Counted from the first letter of the stretch, positions 1 to 8,040 are shown. The stretch: DNA of 64,000 bases from DSOI01 sp041394885 (GCA_041394885.1 JAWKHI010000018.1:61640-125639), one strand, 5' to 3'. The notes: generated by a model not told the origin, from the letters alone. Translations and numbers: made by a program.

Positions 1-22
1 TCGTGTCGACGATGGCTTTCAC
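1..22 (-). CDS. VapC/FitB-like PIN toxin, N-terminus only (cut by window edge)
   Basis: Only the first seven codons are present, starting at GTG (20-22) and reading M-K-A-I-V-D-T. A short hydrophobic run followed by an early Asp is how PIN-domain toxins begin; that Asp is the first metal-binding acidic residue of the nuclease. The start overlaps the antitoxin stop as GTGA, the usual translational coupling of antitoxin-toxin pairs. The identification rests on these few residues and on the antitoxin next door; the rest of the gene is outside the window. Confidence 0.6.
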
Positions 23-246
23 GACCGGCCGGCGTTGATCCAGGCGTCGACTTCGGCGGCGGTCGGGCGGCGGGCCTGCTTCGGCCACGAGGCTTCGATC
101 CGATCCAGAATGGACTCGCGTTCGGCGGTATGGTCGGCGAGGATGTCCCTCACTTCCTGTTCCATCGAACAGCCATGGCGGCGTGCCAACGCCTTGAGCC
201 GGTTGACGACATCGGCGGGCACGCCTCTTATGGTCAAATTCGGCAT
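19..246 (-). CDS. FitA/VapB-like ribbon-helix-helix antitoxin
   Basis: This 75-residue protein begins MPNLTIRGVPADVVNRLKA, the beta strand plus first helix of an Arc/MetJ-type ribbon-helix-helix (RHH) fold, followed by the second helix around residues 24-38 (CSMEQEVRDILADH). This is the FitA/VapB arrangement: an N-terminal DNA-binding RHH domain and a C-terminal tail (about residues 40-75) expected to block the toxin active site. It precedes a PIN toxin with a 4-base overlap. Autoregulation is likely because two 8-bp palindromes lie 8 bases upstream of the ATG. There is no clear Shine-Dalgarno; those palindromes occupy the region where one would sit. Confidence 0.85.
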   Translation of the reverse strand: MPNLTIRGVPADVVNRLKALARRHGCSMEQEVRDILADHTAERESILDRIEASWPKQARRPTAAEVDAWINAGRS

Positions 247-254
247 GATTGCAG

Positions 255-273
255 TGCTAGCAACATGCTAGCA
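255..273. promoter_or_regulatory. Twin TGCTAGCA palindromes, probable antitoxin operator
   Basis: Two copies of the perfect palindrome TGCTAGCA lie at 255-262 and 266-273, separated by ACA. Their centres are 11 bp apart, about one helical turn, which suits two RHH dimers bound side by side. They lie just upstream of the antitoxin start (ATG at 244-246). The half-sites resemble the TGCTATCA/TGATAGCA element reported for FitAB. The operator role is inferred from position and symmetry. Confidence 0.65.
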
Positions 274-386
274 TGTGCTCGCCCGATGCCAACCGAGCGG
301 TAGCGCTCGCCAATCCCGGCGGCGCGGCGATTCCGTTCGGTGCGCGGGTCTACAGCGGGAGCTTCCAGGGAACGCGCCCTCCGCGC

Positions 387-644
387 CTAGGACTCGACGC
401 GGGCTTCCGGCACGCCAGGGCGGGACTGAGCCAGCAGAGCGGCGCCCCGCGGCGTCACCCGGATCAGGGAGACGCCGCCCGCGTCCTCTTCCCGCACCAG
501 TCCGCGTTCATTCGCCTCTTCCCAAACCGGCAGCTTCGGGCAGGACGTGCGCCAGGCATCCATGACTTCTTCGTAGGATCTGTCGCGCCGGGCCAGCCAC
601 TCGAGCAGGTCCAGGATCAGGGGTTCGACGATGTCGCCGGACAT
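387..644 (-). CDS. Small conserved hypothetical protein, 85 aa
   Basis: The start chosen is the ATG at 642-644 (MSGDIVEPLILDLLEWLA); the longer reading frame upstream overlaps the esterase gene and is low-complexity arginine-rich sequence. The protein looks like a small winged-helix-type fold: helices at about 5-18, 22-31 and 35-46, then a short hairpin (VSLIRVTPRGAALL). I believe proteins of this kind occur in several acidobacteria, but I cannot assign a function. It lies 14 bases downstream of the esterase gene and is probably cotranscribed with it. Confidence 0.6.
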   Translation of the reverse strand: MSGDIVEPLILDLLEWLARRDRSYEEVMDAWRTSCPKLPVWEEANERGLVREEDAGGVSLIRVTPRGAALLAQSRPGVPEARVES

Positions 645-658
645 CGGGATCCAGCCCT

Positions 659-1459
659 CTAGGGAAGCAGCCCGCCCCGCTTCATCCAATCGGCGAGCCG
701 CGCTGTCCACTCGTCGCAGGACTTGCCCTTCTTGTTCATCCCGAACCCGTGCCCGCCGTCGACGAACACGTGCCCTTCGGCGGGGACTTTGGCCTTCTTC
801 CAATCCATCACCAGTTGAGCGGCGCCGTTCACCATCATGTCGCGATCGTCGTAGGCGACGGCGGTGAACAATGGCGGGGCGTCCGCCGGCACCGTGTAGC
901 CGGGCGGGGGCGCGGCGTAGATGGGAGCGGCGAAGTCTGGACGCGACGCCGCGTCATATTGCGTGGCTGCCCCGATGGCCACCCATCCGCCGGCCGAAAA
1001 GCCGACAATGCCGATCCGCTCCGGATCGAGCTTCCAATCCTTGGCGCGCTCGCGGACCGTCTTCACCGCGAGCAGCCCGTCTTCGACGGCGGCTTTGCGG
1101 CCCGCCGCGCGATCGGGCATCGTGACACGATACCGCAGCACGAACGCGGTGACGCCCATCCCGTTCATCCACTTGGCCACGTCGCGCCCCTCGTGCTCGA
1201 TTGCCAGGATGTTGAAGCCGCCGCCGGGCGCGATCACCACCGCCGTCCCGTTGGGCGACGCCGCCGGGTAGACTTCGAGCACGGGACGCTGCACCTTGCG
1301 CACCCAGCGCTCGCTGTCGCTCTTCACGTGCTGGTTGCCGGCCTCCGGTTTGTACCATTCCTCGCCGGCCGGCAGGTCTGGACGGAGTACGATTTCTTGA
1401 GCGGCGGGGGCAAGCATGGGGGCGAGCATGGGTATGAGGAGCAGGAACGCGAGTCTCAT
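659..1459 (-). CDS. Secreted alpha/beta-hydrolase (acetyl xylan esterase-like)
   Basis: This 266-residue protein has an N-terminal signal peptide (hydrophobic residues 3-20, ending near APAAQE). The alpha/beta-hydrolase core shows the oxyanion-hole segment APGGGF (78-82), the nucleophile elbow GFSAGG (Ser155), an acidic candidate in AYDDRD (Asp203-206) and the catalytic His in GGHGFG (His236). The family (BD-FAE/esterase-lipase type) removes acyl groups from plant polysaccharides or small esters, which suits a secreted enzyme of a heterotrophic soil bacterium. The exact substrate cannot be read from the sequence. The length is normal and the frame intact. Confidence 0.85.
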   Translation of the reverse strand: MRLAFLLLIPMLAPMLAPAAQEIVLRPDLPAGEEWYKPEAGNQHVKSDSERWVRKVQRPVLEVYPAASPNGTAVVIAPGGGFNILAIEHEGRDVAKWMNGMGVTAFVLRYRVTMPDRAAGRKAAVEDGLLAVKTVRERAKDWKLDPERIGIVGFSAGGWVAIGAATQYDAASRPDFAAPIYAAPPPGYTVPADAPPLFTAVAYDDRDMMVNGAAQLVMDWKKAKVPAEGHVFVDGGHGFGMNKKGKSCDEWTARLADWMKRGGLLP

Positions 1460-1492
1460 GACAGCCTATATTCTACAGGTTCGAGTCCAGGA

Positions 1493-1897
1493 TCAACTGG
1501 CCGAAAGCACTTCGAATCCCCGCCCGCCGCGTAGAGCGCGGGCAAACGTCACAGTGGACGCCGCTCCGGCGCGCGCATTGGCTCGTCCGATATAGTAATC
1601 CGCAAAGTCACCGCGGCCGCCGGTCCAGTCCCCGAATGCTTGCCAGACCGTCTCCTTGTCCACGACTTCGAATTGCGCCGTTCGCAAGATACGTTCGATG
1701 ACGGTGTTGATGTCGCCCTTGCGGAATCCATAGCAGTCTTCCAATACCCAGATCAGTTCGCAGATCACCACCGGCTGGATCACCAGGCGCACGCCCGACT
1801 CAGCCGCTTGCCCGATCACCCGATTCGCCTGGGCAGCCTGCCGCGGGTCATCCTGCGTCAGGTACCGGACGAGGACGTTGGTGTCCAGGCCTTTCAC
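1493..1897 (-). CDS. vapC: VapC-family PIN-domain toxin
   Basis: This 134-residue PIN-domain ribonuclease starts MKGLDTNVLVRYL, with the first catalytic Asp at residue 5. A conserved acidic position follows in VVICELIWVLE, and the later acidic pair in GDFADYYIGRAN. VapC toxins cleave specific RNAs (tRNA or rRNA) when released from the antitoxin. The start overlaps the stop of the AbrB-type antitoxin by four bases (ATGA), so translation is coupled. All catalytic positions appear present and the frame is intact, so the pair could be functional. Confidence 0.88.
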   Translation of the reverse strand: MKGLDTNVLVRYLTQDDPRQAAQANRVIGQAAESGVRLVIQPVVICELIWVLEDCYGFRKGDINTVIERILRTAQFEVVDKETVWQAFGDWTGGRGDFADYYIGRANARAGAASTVTFARALRGGRGFEVLSAS

Positions 1898-2154
1898 CCC
1901 TTCCGTCCACGGGCCTTCGCGCCCGCCCGCCGCCGGACCGCCTCATGCATCGTCTCCACCGGCACCGCCGCCTGGCCCGAACGCGCAAGCGCTCCCTGCA
2001 AGCTACGGACATCCACCTTCGCCGGGCGGATCTGCACGTCGCCGCTATCGAGCACCACGAAATCGAGTTGGTCCCCCGGGTGGAGTCCGAGGTGGTCGCG
2101 GATCGGCTTTGGGATCACCAGTTGGCCCTTCACCGTCAGTGTTGCGGTATGCAT
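1894..2154 (-). CDS. vapB: VapB antitoxin, AbrB/MazE swapped-hairpin type
   Basis: This 86-residue protein has an N-terminal AbrB/SpoVT domain: TLTVKGQLVIPKPIRDHLGL followed by GDQLDFVVLDSGDVQIRP. This is the swapped-hairpin DNA-binding fold of MazE/VapB antitoxins. The C-terminal third (about 50-86, rich in Arg and Ala) should wrap the toxin. It is the first gene of a vapBC operon and is followed by vapC with a 4-base overlap. The pair differs in antitoxin fold from the RHH-type pair at the left edge, so the two are independent modules and not a recent duplication. Confidence 0.88.
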   Translation of the reverse strand: MHTATLTVKGQLVIPKPIRDHLGLHPGDQLDFVVLDSGDVQIRPAKVDVRSLQGALARSGQAAVPVETMHEAVRRRAGAKARGRKG

Positions 2155-2157
2155 CGT

Positions 2158-2192
2158 CTTACCAATTTTGTATTTTCTTACTTTATCGTATT
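2158..2192. promoter_or_regulatory. AT-rich tandem repeat upstream of vapBC
   Basis: The short region before vapB is much more AT-rich than its surroundings. It holds two imperfect direct copies of CTTAC-(6/7 nt)-GTATT, at 2158-2174 and 2177-2192, about 19 bp apart. This is a plausible vapB operator and promoter. The role is inferred from position only. Confidence 0.35.
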
Positions 2193-2280
2193 ACATTCGC
2201 CTGGCGTTCGGCGATCCTCTTCGATCGCTGGCCACCGATCCGACGGCGAATCGCCAGAGAGCTGATAACATTGACTAACT

Positions 2281-4869
2281 ATGTCTTCGGAGCGCGACTC
2301 GGTCACGTTACTGCACCTGTCCGACACTCAGTTCGGGCGTAACCACCGGTTCGGCAATCTTGGCGTAACTCCTCAGGATGGTGCGTTCGATACCTTGTTC
2401 AAGCGGCTGGAAATCGATCTGGCGGGGCTGAAGAAAGAGCACGACGTCGTGCCGGAAGCCGTGGTGGTGACCGGCGATCTGGCGGAGTGGGGCCGGACGA
2501 GCGAGGTCCAGGACGTTCTCGAGTTCCTGGCGCGGCTTTCGGATCCGCTGGGCGTTCCACGGTCGCACGTGGCGATCGTTCCGGGGAACCACGACATCAA
2601 TCGCGCCAACTGCACGGCGTACTTTGCAGAATGCGAGGGCAACGAGACCAAGCCCATGCCGCCCTATTGGCCGAAGTGGAAGCATTACGCGTGGATGTTC
2701 GAGGAGTTTTATCGCGGTGTCGACGGCGTGTCGTTCCGGGAAGGCGAGCCGTGGACGCTTTGGGAGATGCCGGAACTTCGGCTGGTGGTGGCCGGACTGA
2801 ATTCGACGATGGTGGAGAGCCATGTTGACGGCACCCACTACGGATGGGCGGGCGAAGCCCAATTGCGGTGGTTCCATGAGCGCATGGACCGGTATGAACG
2901 CGCCGCATGGACGCGGCTGGGGTTGATCCATCACAACGTGCTGCGCAAGGCCGTGGACGACGATGAAAACCTGCACGATGCAGAGAAGCTCGAACAGATA
3001 CTTGCCCCGTCGCTCGATCTTCTTCTGCACGGGCACACCCACAACGGCAAGATGGGACGGCTGGACAAGCTCCCGGTGCTGTCCACGGGAAGCACGGCGT
3101 TGCAGTCCGGCCAGCGGCCGGCGGAGGTGCCGAATCAATATCAGTGCCTGCGGCTGTCGGCGGATGGGATCGAGCGTTGGACGCGTGGGTACGATCCGCA
3201 GCGGGGCGACTGGATCGGCGACAATCGGTCTTCGCGGCGCGGCGGCGAGTGGTTCACGAAAGAGAAGGTAGCGTTTCCGGCGTTTGGGAACTCCAGCGCG
3301 CCCGCGCCGCCCAAGCCGCTGCACGACCCTCGCCGGTACATCCAGGCGCTACTCGAGGAGACCTCCTACATCGACGTGCAGGGGCTGAAGTTCGGCGACA
3401 ACCGGGCGTATCAATTCGCCATCGAGGAGTTCTATATCCCGTTGACGACGTCCGCGGGCAGCGCGCAAACTGGCGACAAGCCGGAAGCATCGCGCGAACG
3501 CGAGGTCCCGTTAGTGGACGCGCTCCGGTCGCATCGCAAGCTGCTGGTGGTGGGCGACCCGGGTTCCGGCAAGAGCACGTTCCTGAAACGAGTGACGCAC
3601 CAGATGTGCCGCGAATATGGCGACGCCGCGCCGCTGCCGGTGGCGATGGGCGCGGCGGCGCTGGCCGGCCATATCGCGCTGCATCATGGGAAAGACGGTC
3701 CGGCTGAGCGGTGGTCCCCGGACTGGATTCCGCTGTACGCGGCAGCGCATTGCGCGGAGCGCAACCGGGGCCTGGACGCGGAATACTTTCGGGAGAGACT
3801 GAAGTCCGGCGGCTGTCACGTGCTGATCGACGGATTGGACGAGACTCCGGACGAAGCGTCGCGCGTGAACATGGCGCACCTGATTCGCGATGCGGCGGCG
3901 GCGTTCGACGGGTGCCGGTTCGTGGTGACGTCGCGCCCGGAGGGGAAGGTGGCGATACGCGGCTTCGAGGAAGCTCTGATCGGGGAGGTGCAGCCGGCGG
4001 AAATGCTGGCGTACCTCGAGAAACTGGCAAGGCATCTGTACGCCAGCGATCCGGTGAAGGAGACGAGGTTTCGCCAGGATCTGGCGGCGGCCGTGAACGG
4101 GCGTCGCGAGATCCGGAAGATGACGCGGAATCCGGTGATGCTGACGGCGCTGGCGGTGCTGCAACACAACGAAGTGAAGCTGCCGGAGAATCGGGTGGAT
4201 CTGTACGGGTCCATTCTGGAGTGGCTGTCGAAGCAGCGAGCGAGGAAGGACCGTTTGCCGGCCACCGAGTGCCTGTTGCGGCTGCGGGAGTTGGCGCTGG
4301 CGATGCAGGATCATGAGGACGGCCGCCAGAAGCAGGCGCCGGTGGCCTGGGCGGGCGAGACTCTGGCTCGGCACTTCGGGAATCGCGAAAGGGCGGAGCG
4401 GTTCCTGCGCGCCGAGCAGGCCGATAGCGGGATCGTGGTGAGCCGTGGAACCGACATCGCTTATTGGCACCTGACGTTTCAGGAGTATCTGGCGGCGCTC
4501 GAGATTGCGGGATGGGAGGACGGCGATCAGCACGCGCTCATCCTGGGCGGGGAGCCGGCGGCCAGGGCCGCGCTCCTTAACGCCCCAAAAAATTCCCGCC
4601 TGATCCAGCCCCCCGCATCGCGTCAAACGGCCGGCGTGATAGTCGCCGCACAACTTGCGAAGACGCCGGCGGAAGCGGACTACATTGGCGCGTGCCAGCC
4701 GGGCGTGCGTGGGGAACAGGCGGAATCCGAGGAACGGGAACCCGTCGCAGCAGCGGTAGACACGGCTCTTACCGGGGTGCAGCGTAAGGCGCAACCCGTA
4801 AAGGAATTCGCGATCCGATCGTGCATGTCGTTGAGTTGCGGCTTGCTATCGGCGAACAGGAGAAGGTGA
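2281..4869 (+). CDS. Metallophosphoesterase-NACHT NTPase, 3' end replaced by antisense RT sequence
   Basis: Residues 10-290 form a calcineurin-like phosphoesterase: LLHLSDTQFG, VVVTGDLAEWG, VPGNHDIN, GLIHHNVL and LLHGHTHNG. A NACHT STAND NTPase follows, with Walker A VGDPGSGKS near residue 424, Walker B VLIDGLDE near 514 and the helical segment WHLTFQEYLAALE near 729. Proteins of this build are predicted NLR-like conflict or anti-phage sensors: the C-terminus senses, NACHT oligomerises and the N-terminus acts. Here similarity stops near residue 765 and no sensor repeats follow. From about residue 781 to the stop, the frame is antisense to a reverse-transcriptase fragment, and the stop lies in the last bases of a group II intron. 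The gene is therefore 3'-truncated and probably inactive, although the catalytic domains are intact. The start at 2281 lacks a strong Shine-Dalgarno. Confidence 0.85.
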   Translation: MSSERDSVTLLHLSDTQFGRNHRFGNLGVTPQDGAFDTLFKRLEIDLAGLKKEHDVVPEAVVVTGDLAEWGRTSEVQDVLEFLARLSDPLGVPRSHVAIVPGNHDINRANCTAYFAECEGNETKPMPPYWPKWKHYAWMFEEFYRGVDGVSFREGEPWTLWEMPELRLVVAGLNSTMVESHVDGTHYGWAGEAQLRWFHERMDRYERAAWTRLGLIHHNVLRKAVDDDENLHDAEKLEQILAPSLDLLLHGHTHNGKMGRLDKLPVLSTGSTALQSGQRPAEVPNQYQCLRLSADGIERWTRGYDPQRGDWIGDNRSSRRGGEWFTKEKVAFPAFGNSSAPAPPKPLHDPRRYIQALLEETSYIDVQGLKFGDNRAYQFAIEEFYIPLTTSAGSAQTGDKPEASREREVPLVDALRSHRKLLVVGDPGSGKSTFLKRVTHQMCREYGDAAPLPVAMGAAALAGHIALHHGKDGPAERWSPDWIPLYAAAHCAERNRGLDAEYFRERLKSGGCHVLIDGLDETPDEASRVNMAHLIRDAAAAFDGCRFVVTSRPEGKVAIRGFEEALIGEVQPAEMLAYLEKLARHLYASDPVKETRFRQDLAAAVNGRREIRKMTRNPVMLTALAVLQHNEVKLPENRVDLYGSILEWLSKQRARKDRLPATECLLRLRELALAMQDHEDGRQKQAPVAWAGETLARHFGNRERAERFLRAEQADSGIVVSRGTDIAYWHLTFQEYLAALEIAGWEDGDQHALILGGEPAARAALLNAPKNSRLIQPPASRQTAGVIVAAQLAKTPAEADYIGACQPGVRGEQAESEEREPVAAAVDTALTGVQRKAQPVKEFAIRSCMSLSCGLLSANRRR
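4621..4865 (-). pseudogene. Reverse transcriptase C-terminal fragment (DGR-like), 3' exon of group II intron
   Basis: Read on the minus strand, this fragment gives LLLFADSKPQLNDMHDRIA, then after a one-base shift near 4808 GLRLTLHPGKSRVYR, FPFLGFRLFPTHARLARANV and VRFRRRLRKLCGDYHAGRLT. This is the part of a reverse transcriptase from just after the catalytic YxDD motif through thumb and C-terminus. The LTLHPGKS and FLGFRLFP spellings are those I associate with DGR-type RTs. The 5' part ends exactly at a group II intron 3' end; the 3' part stops at 4621 against the NACHT gene. It is a dead fragment whose complement supplies the NACHT gene's last codons. Confidence 0.7.
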
Positions 4870-4938
4870 GTGGGCCCGGGGAATCTCACCCCGAGCCCCT
4901 CGCAGAACCGTACGTGAGCGTCTCCGCTCATACGGCTC
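4866..4938 (-). ncRNA. Group II intron domains V and VI (3' end)
   Basis: On the minus strand, 4938-4905 is a 34-nt hairpin starting GAGCCGTATG and ending ACGTACGGTTC, with a GAGA-type loop. This is the length and end sequence of catalytic domain V of bacterial group II introns. It is followed by a second hairpin with 10-bp arms GGGCTCGGGG/CCCCGGGCCC (one U-G pair) that fits domain VI, and by the terminal ACTCAC at 4871-4866, with an unpaired A suited to branching. The sequence right after it reads as reverse-transcriptase exon. The 5' part of the ribozyme (domains I-IV) is missing, so it cannot splice. Confidence 0.85.
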
Positions 4939-5463
4939 CCATCACAGAACCGCGTCTTTCTCCCATATGCCAGTGCGCCCACAACTTCGGATCGCGTCTC
5001 GAGATCGTCGCGATCCATTGCGCCGCCCTCCGCATTTGCCGCCTGAGGCTCTTGTACTTCCTTGAGGCCCAGCGCGCCAGCGTTCGGTCCAGTTACTTCA
5101 TCGCCGGATACAGTGCCGAGCGGTAATACCGCCCGTAGTATTGGATCCACCCTCGAACCACCGGGTGAACATCCGGGACAGATCGTCCAGATCCTTGTCG
5201 CTGCGCAGATGCAGCTTCCAGCTCCGGATCTCTGCCCGAATCTTCCGGACCGCTTTATCCGACACGGCCGGACTGAAGTTGACGAAGTACTTCCCCTTCC
5301 AGTTCTTCGATCTCCGAGGCCGAAATGTGTACCCCAGAAAATCGAACTTCTCGTGCAGGTATGTCCTTCGCCGGTCATCATCCTTGCAATAGACGATCTT
5401 CGTCTTGTCCGGATGTAGCTCCAGCCGGCAATCTCGCATCCGCGCTTCCAGTTCTCCCTGCGA
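4928..5463 (-). pseudogene. Group II intron maturase (LtrA-like), C-terminal fragment
   Basis: The fragment begins near 5463 with SQGELEARMRDCRLELHPDK, then KFDFLGYTFRPR and KYFVNFSPAVSDKAV and SRMF. After a frameshift near 5145 it resumes with WIQYYGRYYRSALYP, meets an in-frame TAA near 5090, continues as LDRTLARWASRKYKSLRRQ and ends MGERRGSVMGAV with its stop inside domain V. This matches the end of the RT thumb plus the maturase X domain of bacterial group II intron-encoded proteins. The N-terminal RT domains are gone, so it is a 5'-truncated remnant. Its left edge lies directly against the promoter region of the next gene. Confidence 0.85.
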
Positions 5464-5527
5464 CGTGTTGGAGAATAACTCCGGCTGGCAGGCATTAGGT
5501 ACAATCACGGTTCCATAGGAGGCAAAT

Positions 5528-8038
5528 ATGCATCGCCCACACTTCCTGGGGGCCATCTGGCTGCTCTACGCCGGCGCTGCCGCAGCCCAGCCGCCGCTGA
5601 ACTGCACGGCCCAGGCCGCGGGGACGCCTCAGATCCGCTCGGAAGGCGTTTCCGAACTCGTCGGCGACATCCTGATCATCTGCAGCAGCGGAAGCCCGGC
5701 AGGCCCAGTAGAACAACTCCGGTTGCTTGACATCCTAGTGACAACCAGTTCATCGATCGACATCACGGGTCGCATCGGTCCGGATGGCCAACTGACCGAG
5801 GCATTGGCGTTCTTCGACGAGCCAATGCCCAGTCTTCAGCATCCCTGCGGGAGCCCATCCGCTCCCTACTCAATTCCGCCGGGCTCGGGTTCACTGCTAC
5901 CTGGAGTGTGCGGTGCTCACGCGGGGTCGCCCTCCGGCAATGGAATCGGCGCCTATGATCCCAGTATCAATGCTCCTATTCTTACGGTTGGCGCCACAAC
6001 CTATCAGACCCACCGTGCCAATGCATTTCAGGCTCGCCGTCTCACGAGTAACACGATCGTTTGGAAAAGCGTACCGTTCGACGATCCAGGCATCCTCAGC
6101 ACCCGCATCATCCGGTTGACTAACTTGCGCGTCAACGCAAGTCAACTCGGTGTGCCGCTGGGGCAGCAGGCCGTTGTCCAGACGATCATTACCGCGATCC
6201 CCAGCACGGGTGGCCCTGTCCCTGTTACGAATAACGCCCCGACCGTCGCCATCGCCCAGCCGGGTGTGTCATTCGCGGTGGTTGACAAGCCTACCTGTTT
6301 GCAGTCAAACCCGGCCAACGCCGCCTTCGCTGCGTCAGCGGTGAATCCACTGACAGCGCTCGGCAGCCGGTGCGACGGAAGGGCCGCGTTGCTACGCTTC
6401 GAGGAATACTTCCCGTCGGCGTTCAAACGGCGCGCTTGGGACCCGAGCCAGGCCATCGATGTTCCAGGCCAGCCCACCTCACAGGATGTTCTCGGGTATC
6501 CCTTCTTCACCGAATCCGGCATCTTCAAAGCCGCGACTTCCAGTTTCTGGCCGGCGACCCTGCAAAACGGCCAACCCGCGGCTGGCACGGCGCCCGGCAC
6601 TCTCGGCTTGGCGGATTCGGCAACGCGGCTAGTGGTGCGATTTCAGAACATCCAGAACGGGGTAGCGGTATGGCTGGGTACGAGCGTGCCCATCTACACA
6701 TCGGCCAGCCCCGCCGTCCGCACCGGAACCGCGCGCCTCGTCCAGACCGATGCTAACGGCGCGGGCGAGTTCAACGTAATTAGTCCTGGCGCTTCACCGG
6801 CCAATTTCCGCACCGTCTCGAGTGTAACTCCGATCCCGCCAGGCTACGATAATGACGGGCTCCATCGCCTGACAGTCTCCGCCGGGGCAGGCTACGCGGT
6901 CTACGAACTGGTGCACGCCGATACCACCCAACTGGAACGGGTGGACATCCCGGTGGTGTTTGCCTACGCCTCGAACCCCGGCGCGAACCTGCCCTCGTTC
7001 GGCACCGCCACCGTGAGCGGCGCCCTGGGCCCGGCCAGTGCGATCGCGTCTGCCAGCGCCACCGCTCCGCTGCCGCGCTTTGTCGACAGCGGCGCGGCGG
7101 CACCTGTGCTGACCATCACCAGTGCGGGCATGCCGTCGCCGCGGCCTCCCTCGCCCACCTCCGGCGCGGGCCTCGCGCAGACGTTCACTTTCCAGTTCGA
7201 CGATGCCGACGGCGCGGGCGATCTTTCCGTGCTCAACGTCCTGATCAACAACGCCATCGACGGCCGCCAGTCCTGTTACATCGCCTACGTGCCCTCAGGC
7301 CCCGGCACCGGGACGATGTTCCTGGTGAATGACGCCGGCGACGCCGGGGGACCGTTCGCGGGCGCGCTCGCGATCCCGAGCACGGCCTCCATCGGCAATT
7401 CGCAATGCCAGATTCACGGCACGGGATCGTCCGCGTCCTTCTCAGGCGCGCGGCTCGCGCTCGCTTTGAACGTCACCTTCGCCGGAACCTACGCTGGCCG
7501 CCGAATCGTGTATCAAGCCGCGCGAGACCGGGCGGGCAACAACTCGGGATGGGTGGCCAAAGGAGTCTGGACGGTTCCCGGCGCAGCGCCCACTTCTCCG
7601 CGTGTCGACGCATCCACGCCGCCGCGCACCGAGGCGTCGACGTTCACGCTGACGACGACTTTCACCGACGACGATGGCTTCGCGGATTTGGGCGTGCTGA
7701 ACATCCTAGTGAACAATGCCGTCGATGGGCGACAGGCCTGCTACGCCGCGTTCGTGCGGTCTGCCAACACGCTCGTGCTGGTCAACGACGCCGGTGACGC
7801 CGGAGGACCGTTCGCGGGGTCGATCGCCATCCCGGGCGGATCGAACGCGTCCAACAGCCAATGCCGGATTGACGCGAGCGGGTCCGTGGTGGGGAGCGCC
7901 GGAAAATCCATTTTCCTGACGCTTCGCTTCACTTTCTTCGCGCCGTTCCGCGGCGACCGGATCGTTTACGCGGCGGCCCGGGATACGGTTGAGAACTCCT
8001 CCGGTTGGCAGGCCATCGGGACGGTGACGGTTCCCTAG
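5528..8038 (+). CDS. Secreted surface protein with two C-terminal repeat modules, 836 aa
   Basis: The start is set by a strong AGGAGG seven bases before the ATG and by a signal peptide (residues 1-20, ending AGAAAAQ). A TACAAT box at 5500-5505 may be the -10. Residues 20-540 form a Ser/Thr/Ala-rich region of a kind I associate with Solibacter-type secreted proteins. Residues about 545-835 hold two copies of a roughly 140-residue module. Shared marks are a Phe-x-Asp-Asp-x-Asp-Gly start, VLN-(I/V)L-(I/V)NN, DGRQ-x-CY, LVNDAGDAGGPFAG, NSQC-(Q/R)-I and NSSGW/NNSGW near the end. Two Cys per module suggest disulphides outside the cell. The function is unknown; adhesion or a wall-linked role is a guess. 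A decayed copy of the same module lies at 62.8-63.6 kb. Confidence 0.8.
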   Translation: MHRPHFLGAIWLLYAGAAAAQPPLNCTAQAAGTPQIRSEGVSELVGDILIICSSGSPAGPVEQLRLLDILVTTSSSIDITGRIGPDGQLTEALAFFDEPMPSLQHPCGSPSAPYSIPPGSGSLLPGVCGAHAGSPSGNGIGAYDPSINAPILTVGATTYQTHRANAFQARRLTSNTIVWKSVPFDDPGILSTRIIRLTNLRVNASQLGVPLGQQAVVQTIITAIPSTGGPVPVTNNAPTVAIAQPGVSFAVVDKPTCLQSNPANAAFAASAVNPLTALGSRCDGRAALLRFEEYFPSAFKRRAWDPSQAIDVPGQPTSQDVLGYPFFTESGIFKAATSSFWPATLQNGQPAAGTAPGTLGLADSATRLVVRFQNIQNGVAVWLGTSVPIYTSASPAVRTGTARLVQTDANGAGEFNVISPGASPANFRTVSSVTPIPPGYDNDGLHRLTVSAGAGYAVYELVHADTTQLERVDIPVVFAYASNPGANLPSFGTATVSGALGPASAIASASATAPLPRFVDSGAAAPVLTITSAGMPSPRPPSPTSGAGLAQTFTFQFDDADGAGDLSVLNVLINNAIDGRQSCYIAYVPSGPGTGTMFLVNDAGDAGGPFAGALAIPSTASIGNSQCQIHGTGSSASFSGARLALALNVTFAGTYAGRRIVYQAARDRAGNNSGWVAKGVWTVPGAAPTSPRVDASTPPRTEASTFTLTTTFTDDDGFADLGVLNILVNNAVDGRQACYAAFVRSANTLVLVNDAGDAGGPFAGSIAIPGGSNASNSQCRIDASGSVVGSAGKSIFLTLRFTFFAPFRGDRIVYAAARDTVENSSGWQAIGTVTVP

Positions 8039-8040
8039 CG

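Noticed and set aside
3511..4794. Long minus-strand open frame across the NACHT gene
   Set aside because: Only its first part (4621-4794) is real, as the RT fragment. The rest is the antisense shadow of the NACHT coding sequence.
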